A DNA stretch of 14,563 nucleotides, taken from positions 1-14,563 of the forward strand of contig JAKSDL010000114.1 in NCBI GenBank assembly GCA_022360105.1. Reading direction: 5' to 3'. Below, piece after piece: positions 7,416-14,335 of the stretch; the first letter of the stretch is position 1, and every line of letters starts with the position of its first letter. The notes under the pieces are model-generated. The model was not told the origin of the DNA, did no database searches, and saw nothing but the letters and a program-made list of their open reading frames with translations. This stretch comes from Pseudomonadota bacterium. Its GTDB lineage: Bacteria > SAR324 > XYD2-FULL-50-16 > JAHJRI01. Position numbers and translations under genes: made by a program.

Positions 7416-8996
7416 CTACTTACCGTTTAGAACCTCTAAAGCCTTAACGGCTGTAGGATTTCCCTGGTTAGCTGCCAGTTGATACCAGCGTCTGGCTGCA
7501 TTTAGGTTCTTTTTTATTCCGTCTCGCCCCTGTTCATATATGATTCCGAGATTCAGCTGTGCCAGGGTAATGCCTTTCTCAGCGGCTTGCTTGTACCAGT
7601 TTACAGCCTTGTTGATATCCCGCTCGAACCCGAGGCCGTTTTCATACATCCAACCCAGGTCGTTTTGCGCACGACCAAATCCCTGTCCTGCATATTTTTC
7701 GATCCACTTTTTCGCCAGGGCATAGTCCTGATCCACTCCCTCGCCACTTAAATAAGCGATCCCTACATTGTATTGAGCGGCCGGATATGCTTCAGCGGCG
7801 GCTTTTTGGTACAACGAAAAAGCCTCTTTCTGATTCTGCGGAACACCGACACCGTTAAAATACATCCACCCCAATGCATACTGGTTTAGAGGGTCATCCG
7901 TATAAGCCTGGGTCAAAATCTTGGGTAGAATGCTATATGCCATATCCACAGCTCTTGCCTCATCCTGTTTTATCCCTATTCCCCGGTACAAAAACTTGGC
8001 ATAAAGATAGGTTCCAAAAGGATCTCCCTTTTCCATTGCCTGGCTGGCCTGATAGACTGCTTCTGCCAAATTGGGATCTCCATTTAAGCCCAGGTAATTG
8101 ATATCCGCCAGAATGGCATTTGCCAATCCAATACCGTATCCGGTCATTTCTTCCATCAATGTTGCTGTTTCAACAGCTTTGGTTCGTTTATCGCTCCAAA
8201 ACCCATCCTTATACTTTTGCAACAGAACCAGGTTCAAATTCTTTTTCGCTTCGGGAATATAGGGGCTGTTGGCATACAATGTTATGTATTCCACATAGCT
8301 TTCCGCTTCATTTTTATTGAGATATTCCTCCCAGATTAGATCTTCTTTGGTTTTTGCGTCTTCTTCCGATTGTTTGTCGGCATAAAGATCAGCAACCCAC
8401 CCGAATTCATCTTTAAATTCATCAACCTTGACGGCAAATTTCTGATCCTGGGGGTTGTAAATCCTGATATCTTCCAGGGCTGAAGGTAGAAATTGTTCGC
8501 TGCTTTTATAGGTTACAAATGTATCTATGATAAAACTGCCCTGGTTATCGGAATACCTGGAAGCATTGTATTTTCCCTTTTTCCAGCGGGTAAAATCTTC
8601 AAAATATTTTGATTCAGGGATGCCGTCAGCTATGGCGAATTGAAGCTTTCCAGTGGATTTAGCGGTAAAATAGGAAATATAGTCAGAATTGCCGCTGCCG
8701 CTGATCGCCCGTTCCGGAATGTTGTTCCCAATTCGATACCACAAAATGTCTTCCTGTTTAACCCAGCCTCTGTTCACTTTCACATCTCCATAGAGCAGCA
8801 ACAAAATCTGGTCGCCTTTTCTGACATGCAGATTTGCCTCTGTCCAGGGAACCCGGTTACCACCAACTTTAGTCCGGCCGTAAAGTATAATGTTATCCAC
8901 ATTTTTGGTTGTGGGCAGTTGGAGCTGTTGCGTTGCGCATCCGACAATGAGGAACAACAGGGCTGTGATAAAACTGATTTTAACTGTGATTTTCAT
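7416..8996 (-). CDS. Lipoprotein with LecA-like N-domain and C-terminal Sel1 repeats
   Basis: The first 20 residues are a lipoprotein signal with lipobox IVGC (Cys20). The residue after Cys is Ala, which by the E. coli Lol rule favours the outer membrane. Residues about 30-162 resemble the LecA (PA-IL) beta-sandwich: KGDQILLLLYG (60-70), WYRIGN (86-91), ADGIP (123-127) and SDNQGSF (149-155) line up with LecA's PGDVITIVAAG, VMKIGN, NDVPG and NNSGSF. Residues 222-253 carry a W-Y-E-S-AK repeat also found in the neighbouring small protein. From about 325 to 513 there are five Sel1-type repeats (for example ALGWMYFNGVGV and NDLGWMYENGLGF), plus a partial sixth; Sel1 arrays are protein-interaction scaffolds. 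AGGA 6 bases before the ATG sets the start. The likely role is a surface-anchored binding or adaptor protein for the CHAT protease encoded downstream; this is inferred from gene order. Confidence 0.92.
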   Translation of the reverse strand: MKITVKISFITALLFLIVGCATQQLQLPTTKNVDNIILYGRTKVGGNRVPWTEANLHVRKGDQILLLLYGDVKVNRGWVKQEDILWYRIGNNIPERAISGSGNSDYISYFTAKSTGKLQFAIADGIPESKYFEDFTRWKKGKYNASRYSDNQGSFIIDTFVTYKSSEQFLPSALEDIRIYNPQDQKFAVKVDEFKDEFGWVADLYADKQSEEDAKTKEDLIWEEYLNKNEAESYVEYITLYANSPYIPEAKKNLNLVLLQKYKDGFWSDKRTKAVETATLMEEMTGYGIGLANAILADINYLGLNGDPNLAEAVYQASQAMEKGDPFGTYLYAKFLYRGIGIKQDEARAVDMAYSILPKILTQAYTDDPLNQYALGWMYFNGVGVPQNQKEAFSLYQKAAAEAYPAAQYNVGIAYLSGEGVDQDYALAKKWIEKYAGQGFGRAQNDLGWMYENGLGFERDINKAVNWYKQAAEKGITLAQLNLGIIYEQGRDGIKKNLNAARRWYQLAANQGNPTAVKALEVLNGK

Positions 8997-9046
8997 CGTT
9001 TTTCCTGAAATGTATTATCTGGTTTGATCCATGAACAAACCCGGAT

Positions 9047-9352
9047 TTACCAATCAACGTCATGCTTGGTAGAAAGCGAAACTCTTTTTTGGTTTTTTTG
9101 TGCCTCATCCAATTCAAAGGACTTCATAAGGTGTTTTGCCAGAACTGCCCAGCGTGAATCGGGACATGTGGCTAAGAATTCACTGTAAACGGCAATATTT
9201 CTAGATTTCTTGATAGTAGCCCAGGTGCTGTCGTCACAAGCAATTTTGATTTGGGACTCGGACGTTTCGGAATCACTGGTGGACTGACCCGGCAAGGTAT
9301 TAATCATGAGTAGGGAAAATATAAAAAAGAGAACCGGAATGCGACACTTCAT
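9047..9352 (-). CDS. Small exported protein with one W-Y-E-S-AK repeat, 101 aa
   Basis: MKCRIPVLFFIFSLLMINTLPGQ is a signal peptide with a long hydrophobic core and likely cleavage near Gly22-Gln23. I place the start at the ATG at 9352, with GAGGTGG upstream; a GTG at 9364 would add METK and has no Shine-Dalgarno. The mature part is a short polar stretch followed by one helical repeat: W44, Y56, E58, S66, A72 and K73, with CPDSRW (63-68) at its turn. This resembles the W...Y..FL..YPdS..A..A repeats seen in proteins associated with caspase-like peptidases and in other TPR-like proteins. Cys39 and Cys63 are the only cysteines of the mature protein and could form a disulfide outside the cytoplasm. 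It lies 55 bp after the TPR/regulatory-like gene and 50 bp before the lipoprotein gene, so it is very probably co-transcribed. No family name can be given. Confidence 0.75.
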   Translation of the reverse strand: MKCRIPVLFFIFSLLMINTLPGQSTSDSETSESQIKIACDDSTWATIKKSRNIAVYSEFLATCPDSRWAVLAKHLMKSFELDEAQKNQKRVSLSTKHDVDW

Positions 9353-9407
9353 TTTCGTTTCCACCTCGTCAATTGTTTTTAATTTATCTGCAACATATAC
9401 CTATTCT

Positions 9408-11798
9408 TTACCAACCAAACCGATGCATTCTTGTACCTGAAGTTAGAGCCGCTTTCGCCACTTCTTCCTGGGTTTGAACCGATTCGGCTGTTTCTGCAAC
9501 GGCCTGTTCGACCGGCGTTAAAGTGACATTCTCGTTGAGCAGTGTTTGAGCAGAAATAGTGATATTGGATTGATAATCCTCATAACCATAGGATTGAATA
9601 AACAACGAGTATTCCCCTGGTTCCAGTTCCGCTCTGAACTGGGAAAGCTCTGCCTGCTGCTGCTGAACAAGATTGCCCTGTTTGAACAGGTAAATGATTG
9701 AAAACCTGGGAATACCGGTTAATAAAATCTGCCCGTTTGCTTTGATAACGTCCGCCGTCAAAACCGCTTTGGTGGTTTCCTTAAGAACCAGTTTCTGATT
9801 GATTCCCAATGCTTCCTCGCAACTGGAAATACGCTGGGCAACCCCCGGATAACCCGGAACGGCATTTAAGAGATCCTTGAATAGCGGATGGGCACTCGTA
9901 CAGTCTTTGTTGTTAAAATAGTCCACCCCCTGGTTTTCATATGCCTTGGCAAGCAATGTGGCATGTGACAGCTCCAACTGGACTTCTTCTGCAGTCTGCA
10001 ATTCTACCACGATCGAACTTGTAGTGCTTTCCGGTAGCTGACCCAACGTTTCTGACATTAAATCATTGGCCCTTTGAAATCTGGCTTGGTCCTGCAACAG
10101 TTCCACCAGCTTAAGCACAGCAGCAATGTTTTGAGAGTCGGATTCTATCTGTTCTTTTAAGAAGAATTCGGCATTTTCAAGTTCTCCGTTGGCAAGATAG
10201 AAATCTATCATTTTATCCGGATCCGGATTACCAGCCTCATCGGTAAAACCTCTCTTTGTTATGCTGCTTGCTATGACCGCAGGAGCAGTTTCCGGCAACT
10301 CCACCGGGGCAGTTTCCTCGATACCGGCTGTGGATTCCTCAGCTGCTGCTTCGACCTGTGCCTGACGTTCCGCGGCGGCCTTTTCCTTTTCCAGGTTGGC
10401 CATCATCTTCTGCAATTCAATTTCCCGAATCTTCTCCCTGCAAAAGTTAATATTGCTTTTCAAGCCGGGATAATCAGGATTAAAGGTTTCCAGCGACTCA
10501 AAAGCCCTCAGTGCTTCAAAATATTTTCCTTCGTCCAAAAAGGACTGACCGATCACGGCAAACTGCTTGGCCAGGAATTCTGCTTCCTTCACATCCACCT
10601 GACCAACAGCTTGTCTGGATCTCTCAGTCAACTCCTGGTTGACTGCCAACCGTTTGGAAAATGAGATATTCGCCAGGGATGAATTTAATACCTCCAAAGC
10701 ACTGGTTTTATCTCCCGTTGCCAGATAAACATTGGAAAGATTGATGTAGGTGTCCACATCTTCAGGGGCCAGTATAATCTGGTCGGATAGGAATACTATT
10801 GCTTTTTCACTCTGGCCCCTATCTACGTATAAGGAGACAACTTTCTCTTGTTCTGCTATATCCAACCGTTCAGGCTTATCCACACTAACATTTATGTAAT
10901 CAGGCTCTATATTGGAGTTCAGGGATTGATAGGTCAGACGGGGATTGGCATTGAAGGTAAAATACTGGGCAAAGACCTGGTCCACATCGATTTTAATGGC
11001 ATCCTGCTCCTCAATAAAATCAGGCTTTTTCACCATCTCAGGTTGATCACCCATTTTATTTATATAGTCAGACGCTTTGCCAAACGTTGGTTTTTCTTTG
11101 ACCTGTTTAACCTGTTCAGGTTGTTGAATGGGCTCAGGTTTTTTAACCGGTTTGGGTTTTTGAACAGGCTTAGGCCGTTCCGCAATCACAACGGCACCAA
11201 ACGGTGATTGCACAAATTCCGTTTCATCATCAGCCAAAGCGGCAATCTCGGCATCAGAAAGAACTTTGGCATTGGCTTTTTTCGATAATTTCAACACGGC
11301 CAGAACTGCTTTCTTTTCACCCATTACGAACACAGTTGGACGTTGTGATTTTGATTTGTCATAGAGTTTAAGAGTTACCTCTTGATCAAATTCCACATCC
11401 GATTTGATGCTGCCGTGTTTGGAAGAACTGTCGATGTATTGCTTGTAATCCTTGTCATAAATCAGTACATAAATATCCTCAAAATCCATCGCCAGTATCA
11501 GACGCGAATTAAACTGCAGATGATACTTTTGTGAATCCCCGGGTCCCAGCAAAGGAAGTCTCACACCGCGCCACCATTTTACCCTGTCATTTTTGAAAAC
11601 AATCAGGGCGGCCAGTGCCTGGTGACGATTTGTTCGATTGGTAAGATCGAAAATCGTAGCAAACCGATGTTTCCCGTTGCCTGTTTTGATAGTCAAGGGA
11701 GAAATCGAAATTGACTTCGCAGCCAAATCCCCTGTTATCATGAAGAAAATGATCAGAAAGACCACAGTGGGTTTAACAAGTGGATGATTACGTATCAT
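9408..11798 (-). CDS. Exported TPR protein with duplicated module and C-terminal beta domain
   Basis: This is the first gene of the minus-strand cassette, 796 aa. The N-terminus is a Sec signal ending ITGDLAA with likely cleavage after Ala27. Residues about 28-160 form a beta-rich domain I do not recognise. A Lys/Pro linker (207-237, with repeated KPKPVKKPEP) follows. Two related TPR-like modules, about 315-460 and 525-665, are separated by a charged coiled coil (459-482) and an Ala/Glu/Pro-rich linker. Residues about 685-762 look like a carboxypeptidase-regulatory/PEGA-type beta domain (AELEPGEYSLFIQSYGYEDY), the kind that often contacts the cell wall or polysaccharide. The tail is Glu/Ala/Gln-rich. 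The three cysteines of the mature protein (453, 633, 660) lie in the TPR modules. GGCGG lies 8 bases before the ATG. No catalytic motif is seen; a scaffold or envelope-anchoring role in the cassette is inferred. Confidence 0.92.
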   Translation of the reverse strand: MIRNHPLVKPTVVFLIIFFMITGDLAAKSISISPLTIKTGNGKHRFATIFDLTNRTNRHQALAALIVFKNDRVKWWRGVRLPLLGPGDSQKYHLQFNSRLILAMDFEDIYVLIYDKDYKQYIDSSSKHGSIKSDVEFDQEVTLKLYDKSKSQRPTVFVMGEKKAVLAVLKLSKKANAKVLSDAEIAALADDETEFVQSPFGAVVIAERPKPVQKPKPVKKPEPIQQPEQVKQVKEKPTFGKASDYINKMGDQPEMVKKPDFIEEQDAIKIDVDQVFAQYFTFNANPRLTYQSLNSNIEPDYINVSVDKPERLDIAEQEKVVSLYVDRGQSEKAIVFLSDQIILAPEDVDTYINLSNVYLATGDKTSALEVLNSSLANISFSKRLAVNQELTERSRQAVGQVDVKEAEFLAKQFAVIGQSFLDEGKYFEALRAFESLETFNPDYPGLKSNINFCREKIREIELQKMMANLEKEKAAAERQAQVEAAAEESTAGIEETAPVELPETAPAVIASSITKRGFTDEAGNPDPDKMIDFYLANGELENAEFFLKEQIESDSQNIAAVLKLVELLQDQARFQRANDLMSETLGQLPESTTSSIVVELQTAEEVQLELSHATLLAKAYENQGVDYFNNKDCTSAHPLFKDLLNAVPGYPGVAQRISSCEEALGINQKLVLKETTKAVLTADVIKANGQILLTGIPRFSIIYLFKQGNLVQQQQAELSQFRAELEPGEYSLFIQSYGYEDYQSNITISAQTLLNENVTLTPVEQAVAETAESVQTQEEVAKAALTSGTRMHRFGW

Positions 11799-11847
11799 GG
11801 TGATATTCCGCCAGGAGATGGATAATACAAAGGATGGAAGTTTTTTT

Positions 11848-11861
11848 TGCGATTGATCGCA
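11848..11861. promoter_or_regulatory. Small palindrome upstream of the CHAT cassette
   Basis: TGCGAT and ATCGCA flank a TG centre, next to a run of eight T, about 50 bp before the first start codon of the cassette. On neither strand is the hairpin followed by a T tract, so it is not a terminator. A protein-binding site controlling the cassette is possible. Confidence 0.3.
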
Positions 11862-12124
11862 TCGAATAAATCGGCCTGAAACAAGGTTGGTCTGTAGTTT
11901 TAAATGTAACTTTTGCTTACCACTACTCTATTGCTGATTTCAAGATGAAATCAATTATTTATTCTCTTCATGTGTGAATAATCTAAGGTTTGAAAAACAT
12001 CGTAATTCTTCTTAGATTCTGGATCTGCTTGAATCATAGAGGATGAGCAATTCTAGGTCAAGAATTGTGGAATGTGGGGTACTCCAAAAAGCTTCAGGTA
12101 GTTAGAGCGACTATTCAGTTAAAA

Positions 12125-12159
12125 GCGTTTGGCTATTAGCGGTCAGCTGCTAGCTTTGA
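12125..12159. repeat. Five degenerate heptamer repeats
   Basis: The units GCGTTTG, GCTATTA, GCGGTCA, GCTGCTA and GCTTTGA follow one another without gaps. Every unit starts with GC, and four of the five end in A. The stretch runs on into ACTCGCTTCGCTC, which holds a mirror-symmetric dodecamer. It looks like a fragment of a dispersed intergenic repeat. Copy number elsewhere cannot be seen from this window. Confidence 0.45.
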
Positions 12160-12232
12160 TACGACTCGCTTCGCTCCATGCCGGTTTCCCAAATAAAAAA
12201 TCACAACGGGAAAACCGAAAGAGAAAGAGTTG

Positions 12233-12260
12233 AAAAGGAGAAAAGACAAGATCATTGTCT
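12233..12260 (-). terminator. Intrinsic terminator of the GFA-family gene
   Basis: Read on the minus strand, AGACAA and TTGTCT (12260-12255 and 12249-12244) pair around TGATC and are followed by TTTCTCCTTTT. The hairpin lies about 38 bases after the GFA stop codon. The stem is short, but the T-rich tail supports it. Confidence 0.5.
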
Positions 12261-12284
12261 GGTGCTAAAACATCTTCATGAAAG

Positions 12285-12300
12285 TGAAAGATATCTTTCA
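12285..12300. repeat. Perfect 16-bp palindrome at the GFA stop codon
   Basis: TGAAAGATATCTTTCA is fully self-complementary and includes the stop codon of the GFA-family gene (12300-12298). It has no loop bases, so it is more likely a double-strand protein-binding site, or chance, than an RNA hairpin. Confidence 0.4.
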
Positions 12301-12696
12301 GTCCAAATGATCCATACCTTCGGGTAACAGCACCCAGTGGTGTCGCCGTTCTTCATAAATGGAAGTTTCCGGCTTGGGAAAGGTGGGATCTTTAAAGGCA
12401 CCGATCGGAATAACAATGCTGCCTTCAAGCTGATCATTCTTGTAAAACAGGGTAGAGCCGCAACTCGGACAAAAGCTGTAAGTTATTTTACTTCCTTCAT
12501 CACCAATTCTTACGTATTCCGTTGTTTTCCCTGTTATGGTGATTTGAGTAGCCTTGAATCTGGCCTGCACCCCGTAAGTGCTTCCGGTTCTTGTTTGACA
12601 TGCAAAACAGTGACATATGGAAACTCTCAAAGGGTCTCCCTTTGCAACCAATTTAAGCTGGCCGCAGGTGCAGGATGCTTCTCTTGTTTTTAACAT
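12298..12696 (-). CDS. GFA/CENP-V family zinc-binding protein, 132 aa
   Basis: The protein has the Cys pattern of the GFA family (Pfam PF04828; glutathione-dependent formaldehyde-activating enzyme and CENP-V relatives): C9 and C11 in SCTCGQLKL, C28, C30 and C33 in ICHCFACQ, followed by TRTGS, and C76 and C79 in FCPSCGSTLF. These bind two zinc ions in the family's mss4-like fold. The 132-residue length is typical. Gfa in Paracoccus denitrificans promotes formation of S-hydroxymethylglutathione, but most family members have no proven substrate, so formaldehyde detoxification should not be assumed. The ATG at 12696 has no clear Shine-Dalgarno. The gene stands alone: about 500 bp of non-coding sequence follows it, and 214 bp with two hairpins separates it from lpdA. 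Confidence 0.93.
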   Translation of the reverse strand: MLKTREASCTCGQLKLVAKGDPLRVSICHCFACQTRTGSTYGVQARFKATQITITGKTTEYVRIGDEGSKITYSFCPSCGSTLFYKNDQLEGSIVIPIGAFKDPTFPKPETSIYEERRHHWVLLPEGMDHLD

Positions 12697-12767
12697 TGTG
12701 ATTAATACTGTGGATTGCTTCTCTTGGTTAAGCTTTGTACGGCCAATGAATTGATCTTGGTTGGATT

Positions 12768-12792
12768 GATGGGCAGCCTTCGGCGGCCCATC
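12768..12792. repeat. GC-rich hairpin between lpdA and the GFA gene
   Basis: GATGGGC (12768-12774) pairs with GCCCATC (12786-12792). Inside it, across one A/G mismatch, GCC pairs with GGC around a TTC loop. It is the most stable-looking structure in the window. No T tract follows on either strand, so it looks more like a REP-type intergenic repeat or an RNA-stabilising hairpin than a terminator. Confidence 0.5.
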
Positions 12793-12813
12793 CTGCAGCT
12801 TCCGTTAGATCTT

Positions 12814-12849
12814 AAAAATGTAGGGTGGATCAAGTAAAGCTGGTCCACC
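12814..12849 (-). terminator. Candidate terminator/repeat after lpdA
   Basis: On the minus strand GGTGGACC (12849-12842) pairs with GATCCACC (12831-12824), with one G-T wobble, around a 10-base loop. CTACA and five T (12818-12814) follow. The hairpin begins about 60 bases after the lpdA stop. Read on the plus strand, GTAGGGTGGATC...TCCACC resembles a dispersed intergenic palindrome that I recall from many unrelated bacterial genomes, so it may be both a repeat and a terminator. Confidence 0.4.
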
Positions 12850-12910
12850 GACTCCCATTTTGGTACGTTCCGGATTCAGAATCACCTTAAGGGTCTATTG
12901 GCTCATTGAA

Positions 12911-14332
12911 TCATGAGGCATAAATAGATACTTTGCGAATATTGGTCGCCGCTTCCTGCAGGGCTTCAGCAAAAGTCGGATGGCCGTGAATGGTGCGCGC
13001 AATATCTTCCGAGCTGGCCGAGAATTCCATGGCAATGCCACTTTCTGCTATCATGTCAGATGCCCTGGGGCCGATGATATGAACTCCCAATACCCTGTCC
13101 GTCTTGGCTTGTGAGATGAGTTTCACAAAACCGTCTTTTTCGCCCATACAGCGAGCCCGGCCAGTTCCGGAAAAAGGATAGGTTCCAATATTGTATTCAA
13201 TGCCACGCTCTTTTACCTGTTCTTCTGTTAACCCCACACTGGCAACCTCGGGCCAGGTGTAGACAATGGCTGGAATCACATCATAGTTTACCTCTCCCGG
13301 CAATCCTGCCATGGTTTCCACAGCAGCAACGCCTTCTGCCGAAGCTTTGTGCGCTAACATCGGCCCGGCTATCAGATCTCCAATGGCAAAAATGCCTCCG
13401 ACCGAAGTCTGGTAATTTTCATCAACCTCTATATGTCCTGTCCTTTCGTTGGTTTTGATTCCCAAATTATCCAGGCCTAATCCTTCCGTTAATGGTCGAC
13501 GTCCAATGGCTACCAGCAACCGGTCAAAGGTTTTGCTTTCTTTTTTGCCACCGGCTTCCAGTTCTACTTTTACTCCCGTTTTAGTTTTTTTGGCACCGGC
13601 AACTTTGGTGTTAAGGTAAAAATTCATGCCCTGGCTTTTAAGAACCCTTTCCAAGGCTCGATTGACCTGACCATCGAGGTTGGCAGCAATTTTTGGCAAC
13701 ATTTCGATCACACTGACCTCAGATCCTAACCGGCTCCAAACAGAACCCAATTCCAGCCCGATATAGCCACCACCGACAATTCCCAGTTTTTTGGGGACCG
13801 ATTTGAAGGACAACGCTTCCGTTGAACTGACAATCCGGTCTCCGTCAAATTCGATTCCGGGGACGGTAATCGGTTTGCTGCCTGTTGCCAACAGGATGTT
13901 TTTTCCTTCCAGTTCTGTGCTCGTTTTTTTCTTGCCGGATGTTTTGGTGACTTTAACGATCCCCCGATCGATCAGTTCTGCTGTTCCCTCAACAATCGTG
14001 ATGTCGTTTCCTTTCAGAAGGGTGCGGACCTGGTCCGTTAAATCGTTTACCACCTCTTCCTTTCGCTTCATCATTTTTGAGAGATTTAACTTTACCTCTC
14101 CTGTTGTAATACCATGGTCAGCAAAATGACTTTTTGCAAGGTGATAATACTCGCTGGAATCCAACAATGCCTTACTCGGGATACAGCCGACATTCAGGCA
14201 AACACCACCCAGACGTTTTTCTTTTTCAATGCAGGCGACTTTCATTCCCAATTGAGTGGCTCTGACAGCAGCAACATATCCACCGGGTCCTGTTCCGATC
14301 ACGATCAGATCAAACTTTTCTCGTTCACTCAT
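12911..14332 (-). CDS. lpdA: Dihydrolipoyl dehydrogenase (E3 subunit)
   Basis: E3 reoxidises the dihydrolipoyl group on the E2 subunit of 2-oxo acid dehydrogenase complexes and passes the electrons through FAD to NAD+. The 473-aa product has the full set of motifs: GTGPGGYVAA (13-22) for FAD, the redox disulfide C45-x4-C50 in GGVCLNVGCIPSK, ATGSKP (149-154), the NAD motif GGGYIGLELG (187-196) with Glu210 for the ribose, AIGD in the second FAD site, and HGHPTFAE near the C-terminus, with His451 and Glu456 as the catalytic pair. The length is normal for the family. The stop codon of sucB is 3 bases before the ATG. A strong GGAGG (14345-14341), 8 bases upstream, lies within the last sucB codons, so the two genes should be translationally coupled. 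The partner marks it as the E3 of 2-oxoglutarate dehydrogenase, though it may serve other complexes too. Confidence 0.98.
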   Translation of the reverse strand: MSEREKFDLIVIGTGPGGYVAAVRATQLGMKVACIEKEKRLGGVCLNVGCIPSKALLDSSEYYHLAKSHFADHGITTGEVKLNLSKMMKRKEEVVNDLTDQVRTLLKGNDITIVEGTAELIDRGIVKVTKTSGKKKTSTELEGKNILLATGSKPITVPGIEFDGDRIVSSTEALSFKSVPKKLGIVGGGYIGLELGSVWSRLGSEVSVIEMLPKIAANLDGQVNRALERVLKSQGMNFYLNTKVAGAKKTKTGVKVELEAGGKKESKTFDRLLVAIGRRPLTEGLGLDNLGIKTNERTGHIEVDENYQTSVGGIFAIGDLIAGPMLAHKASAEGVAAVETMAGLPGEVNYDVIPAIVYTWPEVASVGLTEEQVKERGIEYNIGTYPFSGTGRARCMGEKDGFVKLISQAKTDRVLGVHIIGPRASDMIAESGIAMEFSASSEDIARTIHGHPTFAEALQEAATNIRKVSIYAS

Positions 14333-14335
14333 GGT

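Larger units (their letters stand above)
11799..12297. other. 499-bp non-coding region upstream of the CHAT cassette
   Basis: No coding sequence is supported on either strand. It must hold the minus-strand promoter of the four-gene cassette, but I see no confident one. The best, weak, candidate is TTGATT (11954-11949) and TAGAGT (11930-11925), 18 bases apart on the minus strand. It contains a T8 tract (11841-11848), several short inverted repeats (11848-11861, 11935-11953 with TGATTTC/GAAATCA arms, 12048-12067 with CAATTCT/AGAATTG arms, 12182-12217 with CGGTTTCCC/GGGAAAACCG) and a heptamer repeat at 12125-12159. At its right end are the GFA-gene terminator and a 16-bp palindrome. Confidence 0.6.

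Noticed and set aside
10848..11207. Plus-strand ORF of 119 codons
   Set aside because: It is the antisense reading of the Lys/Pro-rich linker of the 796-aa protein, which gives a repetitive Phe/Leu/Asn/Arg pattern.
12182..12217. CGGTTTCCC/GGGAAAACCG inverted repeat as a terminator
   Set aside because: No T tract follows it on either strand, and the arms differ by one base in length.
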